A stretch of 64,000 bases of DNA from Dasyornis broadbenti (Eukaryota > Chordata > Aves > Passeriformes > Dasyornithidae): positions 353,910-417,909 of the forward strand of contig VZRN01000251.1 in NCBI GenBank assembly GCA_013397935.1, in the 5' to 3' direction. Below the pieces are notes generated by a model. That model saw nothing but the letters and a program-made list of their open reading frames with translations, made no database searches and had not been told where the DNA came from. Positions 40,980 to 52,652 of the stretch are shown here, piece after piece. Every line of letters begins with the position of its first letter. The first letter of the stretch is position 1. Both the position numbers and the translations under genes were made by a program.

Positions 40980-41600
40980 CACAGTGAATCTGGTGTGATG
41001 GGAAGAGTGCAGGAGCAGGGACAGTAAAACAAGGGAGCTTTAAAGGAGGAGGCCCGAGGCTTGCAGCACCAAGGGCATGGAGCACAGAATGATCCCACAC
41101 TGCCCTGGGAGCCTCTCCCAAGGTGCTGCCTGCCCATGCAAAGAGCCCTCGAGTCTGTGCATCCCACACCTGCACACACACTCGAGCTGTGGCACTGCTG
41201 GGTGTGGGGTGGCCCAGAGCAGGGTGCCCTGCCCAGGCACGGCCGGGCACTGCCAGCACCACCCTCTGTGCCAGGGAGAGCCTGCACAGGCCCAGCAGCT
41301 CCCTGGGCCGCGGTGCTGGCCCTGAGGCTCCTCCTCACTCGGGTCCCTGGTGCAGGGCAGGTCTGAGGGGCTGGGGCAGCTCTGGTGCCCAGGATGGGGC
41401 CGAGAGCCTGCAGGGAAGGAGCTGCACTGGGCAGCAGCACCGGGCACGGGGCGATGCCAGGAGCCCTCTGCATCACAGCCCAGCTGGGCACGGGCACCTC
41501 GGGCCAGGAATGGTGCAGAACACCCGGGCAGGCTCTGACTCCTGGCCTCTGTTCCCAGGGATCACCCAGCAGCGCTCAGTGGGGAACAACACCTTGACAA
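40980..41600. other. GC-rich, CpG-poor block
   Basis: About 65% GC by eye across roughly 41.14-41.52 kb, but only about 15 CpG in 440 bases, which is an observed/expected ratio near 0.3. It is therefore not a CpG island. At least six open frames longer than 80 codons overlap here on both strands, the longest 172 codons on the - strand (40979-41497). All are alanine/proline/glycine/cysteine-rich without domains. A GC-biased conversion hotspot or a decayed repeat would fit. I see no unit repeat. Confidence 0.5.
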
Positions 41601-44600
41601 GGAGCCTTTTTCACTAACACTGGAGAAACCTTGCTGATCTCTTGCAGCTTAAATCTCTACGCCCTGCAAATAAAGGGCTTTGGAAACCACGTTAGGTTAT
41701 CCAGGCATTACAGAAGAAATATTTTTCTTTCCCTCCTTCTCTCTCTTTTTTAAAAATTTGCTCTGATGTTTTCAGTTTGTTACAATGTGGCAACAGTTTG
41801 GTGATCTTTTGGGTAGACACACACTATGCAAGTCCTTTACAAATATAAAACCAATTTACTGAAAACTACTGCATAATTACTGAATTGAAGAATATTTGAA
41901 AAAATGTGATTTCAATGTGAGTTTTCAGGAAACTACAGGAAGATTCCTCAAATAACTTCCATTTGTCATTGAAAATATATTGTTTAATTTTCTGAAGTAT
42001 TTCTCAGGGGTTTTTTTTGTTTTGGAATAGTGGTAACTAACACACTAATAAATCTTACTGCAAGACTGTTTCAAACATAATTGTACTAGCTGTAGGCTAG
42101 ATTACAGGTGTCCTTTCAGACACTTTAACTTGCTGTATTTACATCTTGCTGCATCAATTGTATGGCTCTTGTAAACTCTGCATTATGCAAGGTGTGTAAT
42201 TACACAGCCTTTCCAACTCCCATCACAAGTGCACACCTGGCCTGGTCCTAACAAGCACATTCCTTCTCAGAATGACTACGTAATTAGAAAATTCCACTTC
42301 TTGGCCACAGCTCTGCGCTTAGCACACGTAGATTTTGCTGTGAGATGCGTTACCATTTCTCTCACAGGGATCACTGGACATGCTGTGAGCTGCTCATTGT
42401 TTTTAATCCTAACATGACCTTTATACTAAATACAAAAAACAACCTTGGGATTGAAAAGCATGGCATGATGTCATGAGCACAGAGAATGATTTCAATGAGC
42501 CAGCGCTGTTTGATCAGGGACCAGTCCTCCCAAGGTGCTGAGTCCTCATTTCCTGCAGGTCCCAAACTGGAGTTTGTAGCGCCTGGAAAGTGGTTGTCCC
42601 AATTAAAATCGGAAAATGAGGCATGAAAAAATCCACAGTCACTTAGAGAACAATCACTTTGAGAATTTCCAGCTTAAAATGTTTTGTCACACTTGTGAGC
42701 CTGTTATAGCAAAACCTTCAAAACTTTGTTTTCCTGCATTTACACGCACAAAAACACCGACTGCCAGAACCTTAGTGGACACACAGTAGTAATTTCATCA
42801 CTGATTTCCTCGAGTGGGGTTGATTAGAGATGAGTGTGAGCAGGGTCTCTGCAGTGCCCCCCGCCACCCCGAGCAAACTGGGATCAACGATGGCAAACGT
42901 TAATAAATGTTTGCTGCAAACAACAGGGATAACAATCCAGGCTCCCCTTTTGCTAGAGAGGAGAGGTCTAGGAAACACAGGGGGATTTACAGGAAGGTTT
43001 CAGGACTGGGAATTGTCAGAAGTGGCAGCTCCTTTCACATGTAGTGCTGAGGACAGAAGGGAGATAATTGTAGATCATTATGGAAGAAAAAGAGAGCGCC
43101 AGATCCCAAGCCCACAGAAATCCTTTGGAAAAAAAAAAAACAACCCAACAAAATAAATGCACAAATGCTTTCCCACACTCCTTTAATCAGAATTTTAGAT
43201 TCACCTATGTGATCTGTAAAATAGTGGTTATCAGATTAAACCCCAGATTTCTCAGCTAAGTAACAGGGCCCCATGAATTCACATGAATAAAGGGGCCAGA
43301 TTTATAGGCAGATATTTTAATTCTGAAACAGTTAACATAACAGTCAAAGAGATGCTCGGTTACTTACACAAAGGGAAGGCTGTAATTGTAACATCTTTGC
43401 TCTAAGGTGAATAATTAAGTAGATTCCACTGACAAAAGGATGAGAAGACTGTGCCTCGGGACATTTAGTCAGTAGAACCAAGCAACAGGTTACAGGGAAG
43501 CAAACAAGGCTATATTTAAACACAAACCTATTGACTCGATTATTTTCAATGCAGGGAAATGAAATTGATTCCTAAAATGAGCAATCCTTGGGCAGTTTAA
43601 TAGATGAGGCAGAATGAGCAAATTCAAGGTCACAGATATTATTGTTGCAACTTTTTTGTCAAGATATCATTTTACTGTTTTATCTTCTTTTTCCCCCTTT
43701 ACTTTCAAATTCTTCACAACAAAGGTGGCAATAATAAAAAAAGAAATATATATATTATATATTTATCCTATTCTTAAGTTAATTAAATACTTCAATAAGA
43801 TCAGCCATATTAATGAACATGTTTTGCAGATTTGGCCCCTTGCGTTGAAAGGCTAAAAGAAGCCTACTACATATTTGCATTCAAAACTACTTTTCTTCAT
43901 TGCAAACGAGAATTTAATATTCATAAATAAAATTGTAAAGTTCTGTTGTGAGAAAAATGCAGAATTCCTGCATGGTGATCCACCCAGAAGCCAGAATTAA
44001 AGGAACTGCCTGAGTCTGTAGCATTTGGGTAAGGCTGGAATTCATCTCTCCATTGTCGGTGCAGAACACAGGCAAGGAGAGGATAAGGGACCTTTCCCCA
44101 AAAGTCCTCACATATTCCTAGCATTTATCCCCACCCTGAGGCTGGGATCAGCCCTTCTCCCAAAGGAAGGGAGAGAGTCCCTCCTGCACATTCCCTGCTC
44201 TCCTGCCTGTGGGCTTGGGCCACCCTGTGATAGCACAATGGAGCCCAGTTGAGGCTGCAGAGCTGCTCAGGAGCTGAGCAGTGAATCAGCACCGCGACAC
44301 AAAATCCACCACCAAAAACCAGCCCCAGGCTGTTTGATGTCCCACAGACCCAGCCTGCAGGGAGGAGCCTTTCCAGCTGCAGAGCCACTGGAGCGGTGCA
44401 CACGCTGGAAAACCAGGAGTCCTGCACTCAGAAATAATCCAAAGCCAGGCTGACGGCACCTTGTCTTGTCTTTCTGTCACCTGGGAGAGAGGGCAGGGGT
44501 GGCTTTTGGATGGCAGGCAGTGAAGGGCTCTAATGAGGCCTGGGTGGCAGATGGGGTCAGCACACACACAAACACTCCAGAAAAGGATTAGTCAATGCAC

Positions 44601-44699
44601 TCACATGCAGACAGCACAGAATCCTGGGCACAGAAAAGGCAGGGAGCCAAGAGAAGGACTGGATGGGCTGGCCCAACTAGTTTTCCATCCAGCAGGACT
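41601..44699. other. Non-coding DNA, no gene recognised
   Basis: AT-rich, with an A12 run at 43129-43140 and a short AT-alternating tract near 43746-43764. The stretch at 41.99-42.22 kb has few CpG and many TAAT/ATTA motifs and could be conserved non-coding DNA. At 43210-43230 a short segment resembles the MIR core but has no supporting flanks. Open frames at 44.1-44.6 kb overlap on both strands. Confidence 0.45.
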
Positions 44700-45560
44700 A
44701 TCACCTTAAAAGAATGATTTTGAAGCTTTTCTTTTCCATCTCTTATTAATTTGTTTGACATGACCTTATCAGGACTCTGCTAGTTATGTTCTGCTTTCCT
44801 TATGTAGTTGTTTTCAACAAAGTGAAACTGCATATAGTTGTCTCCTTCTGTTATGCCTTCACTGCTGCAGTGCTGAAACATTAAAACAATTTGAAAGATA
44901 TGACAACGAAGTTCCTCAGTACAGTGAGCATGTGGATTGATATGTTTTGATTTTTTTCTTTAGAGAACAAGACTTGTCAGTGCTCAACTAGAAAAGCTGC
45001 CAAATACATCATCATCTCTCATTCACTATGACCCAGGTGCTGTCAGCCCAAACTGACTGTTTTCAGTAAAAAGAAAAAAAATCGTGTTGGGTGAGTTCAA
45101 AACGGATCCCAAGAGGTGCCAATTAGGAAGCATTTAAAGTGCAAATTCTAATGTTAATTCTCTGAGTTCATTTGCTCTGCGTCCATTACTAAATCTCCAG
45201 TTTAAAATGCACTTTATAGCCTAATTTTGTACCACACAATCTGTTTCTTTCCTGCTCCTCATACTCTTACAGTTGCACGTAGGACTAACAAATGCATTTA
45301 AATATTTGATTCGCTGCCATTAGCAAGAGAGAGGGAGAAGGCAAACTTAATGATGGATGATATGATACGCTGTGCACAGAATGCCTTCATGCTATTCACA
45401 GCACATTATTATCAACATACCTCTTCCCATCGTGTGCATTTCTTGGGGAACTAAAGCAAACAATGCCACTGAACTCGGAGAAGATTCCCTGGTAAGAGGG
45501 ATTAAAGTCTATGGGTCGTATAAATGCTGCTGAGTGATCAGTTTTGTTCAAATCTTAACT
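44700..45560. promoter_or_regulatory. Candidate conserved non-coding stretch
   Basis: About 860 bases with almost no CpG, no repeats or homopolymers apart from one A-rich patch near 45070, and many homeodomain-type motifs (TTAATTTG near 44745, CTAATTTTG near 45221, an ATGCATTTAAAT context near 45292). No frame of useful length is open. This texture is typical of developmental enhancers in gene deserts, but texture is the only evidence and no alignment was possible. Treat it as a place to look first for conservation. Confidence 0.2.
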
Positions 45561-48500
45561 GTTTATTTTGGTCCTGGTTTTTCTGCAGTAAATACCTTTA
45601 CATTGAAATGTGGTGCTTTACTGCCTTAAAAGGAGCAGTGAAATGTACTAAACATCTAAAACATGCTTTTATGTATCTCAGAACCAGTCACCTAAATCAC
45701 TAATTTAACCACACCAATCATCAGTGTAGCAACTTAATTCTGGCAGAAATCCACATGGAAAGGTTGGAAACGTCTTTAAAACCACCTATACTTTGAGATA
45801 AATTGTTGCCAATGCAAGGGGGTTTTTTGTGAGGATGTCAATATTCCTTTACCATCTAGAAATTAAAAAAAAAAAAAAAAGAAACAAACCTTTCTTCAAG
45901 TGTAGCCCTTATGTTTTGCACATTTTCAATGCTTTTGTGCAACATCCACTCAGTGGAAGACAACCAAGCAAAGGGCTGTAGCCCAGGGGCCCAGTCTGGC
46001 ACAGGAGGGGAATGACCCCAGCCTGGAGCTGCCACCAACGTTAAAGGATATCCTGCACATGGAAACTCATTTATAAATGATCCTGAAAGCATTGCTGAGA
46101 TTAGGAGCCAGCACATACAGCAAGGACAGCATTTGAACTAAAGGTGCTCCCACTTTTTACGTGCGTTTTAAAGTCCGAGTTTCAAAAGTTTTAGGTCACC
46201 TGGGCTTTAACACATTTGGTGTTGCATGGTTTATTTTGGCCAGAATAACATCAGGAAAAGCTAGGGTTTGACACCTGAGATTGTCCAATTTCTAACAGAT
46301 ATCTAAACCCAGTCAGGCACCTCCAAAGGAGACATATTTGATGACAATGGGATCATTCACATGCTTAAAAACAAGCATATGCATAAACGACTGAAGCGTT
46401 GACTTTTTAAATATTGAAGATATTACGCTTGATTTCTTGCACAGGAATCCAGAGGGTCCTTGTCCTCTACTCTTCATTAATAGAGGAACCCAGGGTGGGG
46501 GAATATCTCCCTTAAAAACTAAGCACAAAAAACTCATAATCCAATTAAAGGAACCTCCCCTTCTGCTCTGCCATTTTCTTGCACAATTATTCACCGCATC
46601 CACAATTTTGTACGTTCCTCAAACAATTTGTTCAACTTGCTTTAAGAGGCACCACAGGGTTAAAGGGCTGATGTAGATCTCCATCTCCAACTGCTCTTCC
46701 TGATGCTTTAAGAGAAGAGACGCCTGACCCTGGTGAGACTGAACTCGCTGAGGAGATGCCACCCTGAGTCCCTGGGAATTCACTGCCAGGGTGCAGCGGC
46801 GCCCACGGCAGCTGCGCCAGCCCCGAGCCAGAACAGCCCTGGCAAACAGATGAGCTGTGACCAGGGCCCAGACACAGGAGGAACCCAGCCAAAAGAGTGA
46901 GAAACCTCCACAGAGCAGAATTTAAAATAAAAATTTAAAGTATACAGTTACTCCCGTGGCATAGGTCGGACCAACCTTGGAGTGCTTAACGCCCTGCGTG
47001 TTCGGCTGTCTCTGCCTGCCTGCACTGCTCCGCATCAGCAGCTCAATGACAGGTAAATTCATTAATTCCCCAGCGTTTGATGCAGCCTGCATGAGCAGAA
47101 TTGCCCAGCCAATGTAAGACCATTTGGTCAAACAACATTTGCAATTTGCTTCTATATTTAGGACGCTTGCCTGCAAAAGCCCACGCATATATTTAACAAG
47201 GTCAGTGGATAAATTTGGGTGAGTGGTGAGCAATTTCTGCTGTGGTAAAACGCAAACGTGATGAATTAAAGTAGTTTATTTCTCTTACACCTTAAAATGT
47301 AAAAACACACAACCCTGAGAAATACCCTTGTGAATCTAACACCCACTGCAGTGTTTGTTGGCAAACAGTGTCTTTTTGGAAAAGAATATAGAAATATCAA
47401 ATTTGTTCGAGATTTTGAATTTATAAAAGCTAACCAGCCCTGGAAGTTTCTTTCTGTAGAAATATATGCTTGTAAATTCAGCTTCCTCTTTTCTCTTTTT
47501 AGATAAGCAACACCCCACAAAGAGAAAGCAATGAACAACTAAAGTAGAAAAGCACTACACAGATAATTGTTTTGGTTTAAGCCTACATCTATGCTGCTTT
47601 GGAAGACTGAAGTCTTCTTGCATGCAAAGGCCTAAGTAGCAGTTCCATTTAAATAGCCTGATTCCTAATTTTCTCTTTCCCTGGATAAAGTATTTATTGG
47701 TACATGCTGTTCCTGTAGCATCAGTTTGAATAACTATAACATATTTACATTTTTCCTTCAGAGCTATAAGCACTGTACGAGATTCACCGCAAGAGAGAAT
47801 CAAAGATATGGTACTATCAAGAAATACGATTTCTTGAGTCCTTTGAAACTCAGTTGAGTTTAAAATGTCTTTTGTTTTTTCCTTCATAAAGCACTTTCCC
47901 TTCTTAAGGTTAAAACCAGGGTTCAGAAGGGTCAAGCCTTGTTCTTTCTTTCAAGGCAGGAACCACTGACAGGAGCCCTGGCATTCAGGAGTCCTTTCAA
48001 AGGGTCTCCAGACGTGGCCCTCATTCTGCCTTGTCACTGATGGGGGCTCGGAGCACGCCACAAAATTCCAGATCCAAAAAACTTCATTGCTGCAACACAA
48101 CTTCCTTCAGCCCTGCTGGGGGAAGTCAGCTCAGGGAGAAAATGTGCGTTGAAAACTCTCCTGAGCAGAGCCCCCTGCTGAGGGGTGGCAGGGCTTTGAT
48201 ACGGGGAACATGCAACGTTCCCAAGCAGCCAGTGATGGAAAAGTGTCCTGAATTCCAAGTGCTCTATCTCGGCTCTATCTCCACATGAGCTCTAGCCTGC
48301 AGAAACGGAATTCACTGTTCCATGGACAAGTTCCAGGAGCTGTTTCCGTGTGCGGTGAATGCCAAAACTGGGCCTAGTCGGCTGTTATTAAAATGTTGCT
48401 GTCAAGCTATTAAATGCTTGAAAAGCCCAGAATTAAAAGAAGCTTTATGCATGTACTCCCCACGGTGTTTCTAATCGTGCCATTGATGTCTGCAGATCCA

Positions 48501-49186
48501 GTTCCCTGCAAAAATTTAGCTACAGTTTGTGTTTATAAATCATTTCTTTTAAAGGCTGCCACCACACAACCGATCTCGGGCCTCGGTTTAATCTGCAGTT
48601 GGAGCAGGAGGGAGATTGCGCTCCCAGATTGCAACGCCTTCTTCAAAGGCACTGCTGAGCACAGGTGCTTTAGGGGACTGCTCCTCCCAGGAACAGGGCG
48701 CTTTTAAAGGATCCCTGCCTCCCGTTGGACCAGTTTGCACTGGGAGCCTGCGAGGAACTCCTCCTTCACCCGCGTTGCCCCTGTTCTGCATCAGTCCCAT
48801 AAATTGCCAGGACGTGTTGGGCCAGCTTGCCACAAATCAGCTATCCAGCTACTGAAATGAATGGCTGAAAGCACAGAATTTATTACATCTAAAAATCTAT
48901 TTATCTTTTCATTTAAATGAAAGGATTTTTTTCCGTCTTTCATGAAAGATACTATCTTTGCAAAAGACTTCTTACTGTCTTTTCATTTACATGTTCAATA
49001 CCAAACCCTTCAAAGAATAAAAAAGTGAAAGAATAAAACCAATGCCATCATTCCTTTTTTCCTATGGATTTTACGATTTTAACTTAGGAATCATTAAGAT
49101 TAAAGAACTGGTATAACTTTGGTCTGGAGGAATGAAAGTATTTCCCATTCCCACTAGGAGGCTTCATAATAGACAAAATATTCTTC
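45561..49186. other. Non-coding DNA, no gene recognised
   Basis: It contains an A16 run at 45865-45880. A small foldback lies at 47602-47617, with GAAGACT paired to AGTCTTC across two bases. A tandem 11-base duplication lies at 48261-48282. The stretch at 47.03-47.24 kb has a conserved-non-coding-like texture. At 48352-48365 a 14-base match to the 3' part of miR-124 occurs without the rest of that hairpin. Open frames do not exceed 126 codons. Confidence 0.45.
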
Positions 49187-49280
49187 CAGGGATCTCAGGG
49201 GCAGCCACAGCTTCTCTGGGCAACCTGGGCCAGGGCCTCACCACGCTCACAAGGAAGAACTTCTTCCTGATCCCCTAGTA
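49187..49280 (-). mobile_element. CR1 LINE fragment
   Basis: Read on the + strand, the motifs CCAGGGATCTCAGGGGCAG, CTTCTCTGGGCAACCTGGGC, CAGGGCCTCACCACGCTCAC and AACTTCTTCCTGATC appear in order. This is the reverse complement of the CR1 3' region, so the element lies on the - strand. Both the terminal octamers and the more 5' parts are missing, leaving an internal scrap of about 90 bases. CR1 is the dominant non-LTR retrotransposon of birds. This copy cannot be active. Confidence 0.8.
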
Positions 49281-50068
49281 CAAAGATTTTAGGAAGTAGG
49301 AGCTGGCTGATTCCACTGAAAGCACCAGAAAAGCGAGGCCACAGCAGCAATGGGGTCAACCCTATGTGGGATCCAGGCTGGCTGCATCACCTGCTCTGCC
49401 TTGTGGACAAAAGGAAAGCACGGCTGTGAAGAGCCGAGGACTCAAGGTAGAAGGGAAAATAATCATCCTGTAGTCGGCTGCTCATTAATGGAGTTTATTA
49501 ATTAATGGCCAGAGAAGAGCAGCTAATTTGTGGTTAGCGGTGTTCAAAAGATAAACGATCTGGGCTGAATCAGCCACGTGTAATCCCTCCAAACTGGTGC
49601 CTCCATACCGGGGAGACTTCAGTGTTTTCAGGGAGAAGGGAACAATCCCAAGCATCCGCCACTTCCAATGGCACCAGTCAGGCTGAGGTCTCTGTTTTAT
49701 TTAATCTGGACCAAACACCATAAAGTATATGAAAATTTGCAACTGTCTGAGGTGTAAGAGGTGAGAACATTTAGCGAGACTGTTCAAGAGAAACAGCAAA
49801 AGGCACATTTTCATTACAGAGTGCCCGAAATAACCCAGAACACGAGAACCCAATCCAAGCACTGATTGTTGCCAAAGGTGAATTTTAAGCCTGTCCTTGT
49901 CTAATCCTTACGTGGGGCAGGAATCATTGGTAGGATGAAAAATACTCCGTTCTTTTGTGAGATCTGTGGGAGCATCCTTGGGAGGAAATCTCACGATCCT
50001 GAGGCAGACTGTACTTAATACACCTAATTCACAATTATTTTGTTCAAGTGTTTGATACAAGATAGAAA
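49281..50068. other. Non-coding DNA, no gene recognised
   Basis: Unremarkable AT/GC-balanced sequence beyond the CR1 scrap. No long open frame, homopolymer or repeat is visible. Confidence 0.5.
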
Positions 50069-50600
50069 GGTTTTGATATCTAGAAAACCTTGCATGTAAT
50101 AGCCTCTTGACAGATCATTACACGAGTCTAATTGAATTTAGATCTTGAGATATGCTGCTCAGAACTCGTTTGCATTTCACTAGAAATGAGATGATCATCT
50201 TTACACAGAAACTGTGACGCATATTTTCATGCACATGAAACAAATACCAAAATATTCAGGTATTTGTGTGCTTTATTTGCATATAGTTGCTACCTCTGTG
50301 CAGGATCCAAGCAATTACTGTAACAGGTAATTATGTGCTCACATGTAATTTGCATAAGAGAAAAAATTCCTACACTTTACTCATTCTGGAGATATTTGGG
50401 GCAACAAAGCAAACAAGAGGTGGAAGAAAATCTGCATATTTGCCCAATGGACACAAGAAAAAAGGAATCTCCATTGTTTTCTCATAAGCAATTTTGTCTT
50501 TTCCCAGAAAATGTGTTTATTTGTCTGTTTCTAAGTTCTAAACAGCAAGACTAAACATATGCAAAAAGAGAAAATATTGCTACTTTTAAGTAGCAATATT
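50069..50600. repeat. Cluster of short palindromes and hairpins
   Basis: Four inverted repeats fall within about 530 bases. GGTTTT/AAAACC lies at 50069-50089 with a 9-base spacer. A perfect 12-bp palindrome AGATGATCATCT lies at 50189-50200. ACAAATACC/GGTATTTGT (9-bp arms, 10-base spacer) lies at 50240-50267. A perfect 13-bp-arm hairpin with a two-base loop lies at 50573-50600 (arms AATATTGCTACTT and AAGTAGCAATATT). An octamer-like TTTGCATTT lies at about 50170-50178. The last hairpin is the strongest perfect foldback I noticed in the window. It could be a cruciform-prone site or part of a regulatory element. Confidence 0.7.
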
Positions 50601-52602
50601 ATTATATGTGAATCACAGCCTCTAGAACAACCTCTCTAATTATTGCAATTTTTGCTTAGTGAAAGAAAAATTTGTACACGCACAGGCTTCATAATTGATT
50701 CAAAGAGAAACATTCTTTTTTACTCAAAAGGGAATATGTTTTTGAATTATGGCAATTATTTAACAAAGAAAACTGTCATTCTGGAATGAAAATCAAGAAC
50801 TTTAATTTTAACAAGAAAACACTTCAGTATTCACCACTCCTTCCCTTATTTTGGAGGCTAAATTATCTGCCAAACCTATATTCATGCAAATTTTTGATTT
50901 CTTTAAAACTTCAGTATTTAGACACCTTACTAAGAAGAAAGCCTGGTTATGCATCCCATTCCTTTTCCAAGCTTGATCTGCGGCTAAGTAATTCCTGGAA
51001 CATCTTGACCCTGTGCCAGTCACCAGGAGGTCACTGCAGGCTGCCTTCCTGGCAAAAATTCGTAATTAATGGGAAAGCTGGGATTTGGATCCAGTGTGTG
51101 GATGTTACAAAACACATCACAAGTCTTAGTTTTCATAAGCTTAATAGCGAGCTGCTTTGCTTGTCCTGCAAGTCCTCCTCGAACTCCACCAAAATATAAA
51201 TTAACTCCCAGGAAGTGAAGGTAATTCAGGTTTCTGGTATCTGACCATGGTGGGATTGAAATTGGCTCAACAATAACATGGCAAACATAACTCCTGGTAT
51301 CCTTCACTTCCCTACTTTCCTTGATACATGAAGTGAATTTCCCTTCCTCAAGTTTTTCTTATATTGTAGGGGAAATCCTCTTGTAACTCATTTCCCCACT
51401 AGACTCATTCTGCTCCAAGATTGACTAAAAAGAGGATTGTGGGGTTTTTTTTCCTGTAACAGGCAGCACAACCCTGTTTTACCATTGTTGTGACAGCAGC
51501 TTCTAACACACCTACAGCCAGCATTTAGGGAAAGGTGCAGCTTCCTTGGGGGACAAACCGCTTCAATCAGTTCTCCTCACTGTACAGGGACACGGCAAAG
51601 ACGTCCTTGGAGCAGCAGCCCAGTGTGAAACTGTGCTGAGAACTCCAGCGCACAACCAGCAGATGAATAACTACAGAGAACTTATGCTTTTGCTGTAGGA
51701 TCTCAGCAGTAACTTGCAATTTTTTATATCCCTCCACCCCCTGCTGCGGTCCCCAGTGCTGTACCCAAGCGCACAGGGCAGGCAGTATTTACCCCATTCC
51801 CTGCTCACAGGTAACAGCCCAGAGCGAGGAGCTGCACACCCATCCCAGAGCATGGGAACCAGCCCGTCACTGCTTATGCTAAATCCCAGACGTGTTTATT
51901 CCCTAATCCCAGGGCTGGATACCAGCAAACAGCTGAGTCTCCATTAGTTGCCCGACAGGATGGGACAATCATCACATGGTGCTTTTCACACCTGCTTCCC
52001 TCTCCTTTTATTTTTGGGAGGTATAATATTCAAACTAGAAGAACATGGCAGTGCTCTGCACCATCTGAGCCATTTCCTTACATCTCGGGCAGAACTTGAT
52101 CTTTTTCTCTCCACTTATTAGCTGACATTTTTTCTCTGTGCAATTCCATGTGAATCAGATGATAAACCCAAGTGTGAAGGAAATCCTGAGGTTTCTGAAC
52201 TGCTCCCCAGAGAAATATCAGAAACACCTTTCTCACACTGATTTTTTTTGCGATACACCTTTGCACAGCACACTTTAAAATGTTGGGTTTGTTCCCTTAG
52301 CGTTCCCTGTTTGTTTGTAAAGCCCTTCCTCAGCTCAAAGCACCGCAGCCAACGATTTGTCACGAGTGTACCGAGAGGCAAAACACCTCCATGGGATTCT
52401 CAGCACTGCCAGACTCGTTCAGGACCTTCACAGCACATCTTCAGCCAAGCTGTGCCTCATTTTACTGAGCAGCATCAGAGGTGTAATCACAGACTCTGCA
52501 GTTGCTTCTGGGCTCCGATGGAGAATTTGTCTGTGTTCAGTTTGAAGCTGCTTTTTTTGGCAGAGTTTGAAATACAGAAAGAAGAATTTTCTATGTTGAC
52601 GT
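50601..52602. other. Non-coding DNA, no gene recognised
   Basis: AT-rich. A short segment near 52440-52480 resembles the MIR core but lacks the rest of the family. Open frames reach 166 codons (52248-52748, + strand) but have low-information composition and are overlapped by - strand frames. Confidence 0.45.
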
Positions 52603-52652
52603 ATTATGTGTATATATATCTATATTTAACACATATATGTGTACATATGTGT
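52603..52652. repeat. Alternating purine/pyrimidine, palindromic TG/TA tract
   Basis: Mostly alternating T/A and T/G dinucleotides, including a perfect 14-bp palindrome (52629-52642, ACACATATATGTGT) followed at once by ACATATGTGT. Such alternation favours left-handed or cruciform DNA and is prone to length change. It is probably a short degenerate microsatellite. Confidence 0.75.

Noticed and set aside
40979..41497. 172-codon - strand frame and several overlapping frames
   Set aside because: Simultaneous open frames on both strands in GC-rich DNA. Residues are those forced by GC codons.
43210..43235. GATCTGTAAAATAGTGG resembling the MIR core
   Set aside because: Only the most common A-rich part of the family is matched, and no flanking MIR segments are found.
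47602..47617. GAAGACT/AGTCTTC foldback near a sequence resembling miR-7
   Set aside because: Only the first bases of miR-7 match, the stem is 7 bp and the rest of the precursor is absent.
52440..52485. GTGCCTCATTTTACTGAGCA resembling the MIR core
   Set aside because: Spacing to the other MIR segments could not be found.
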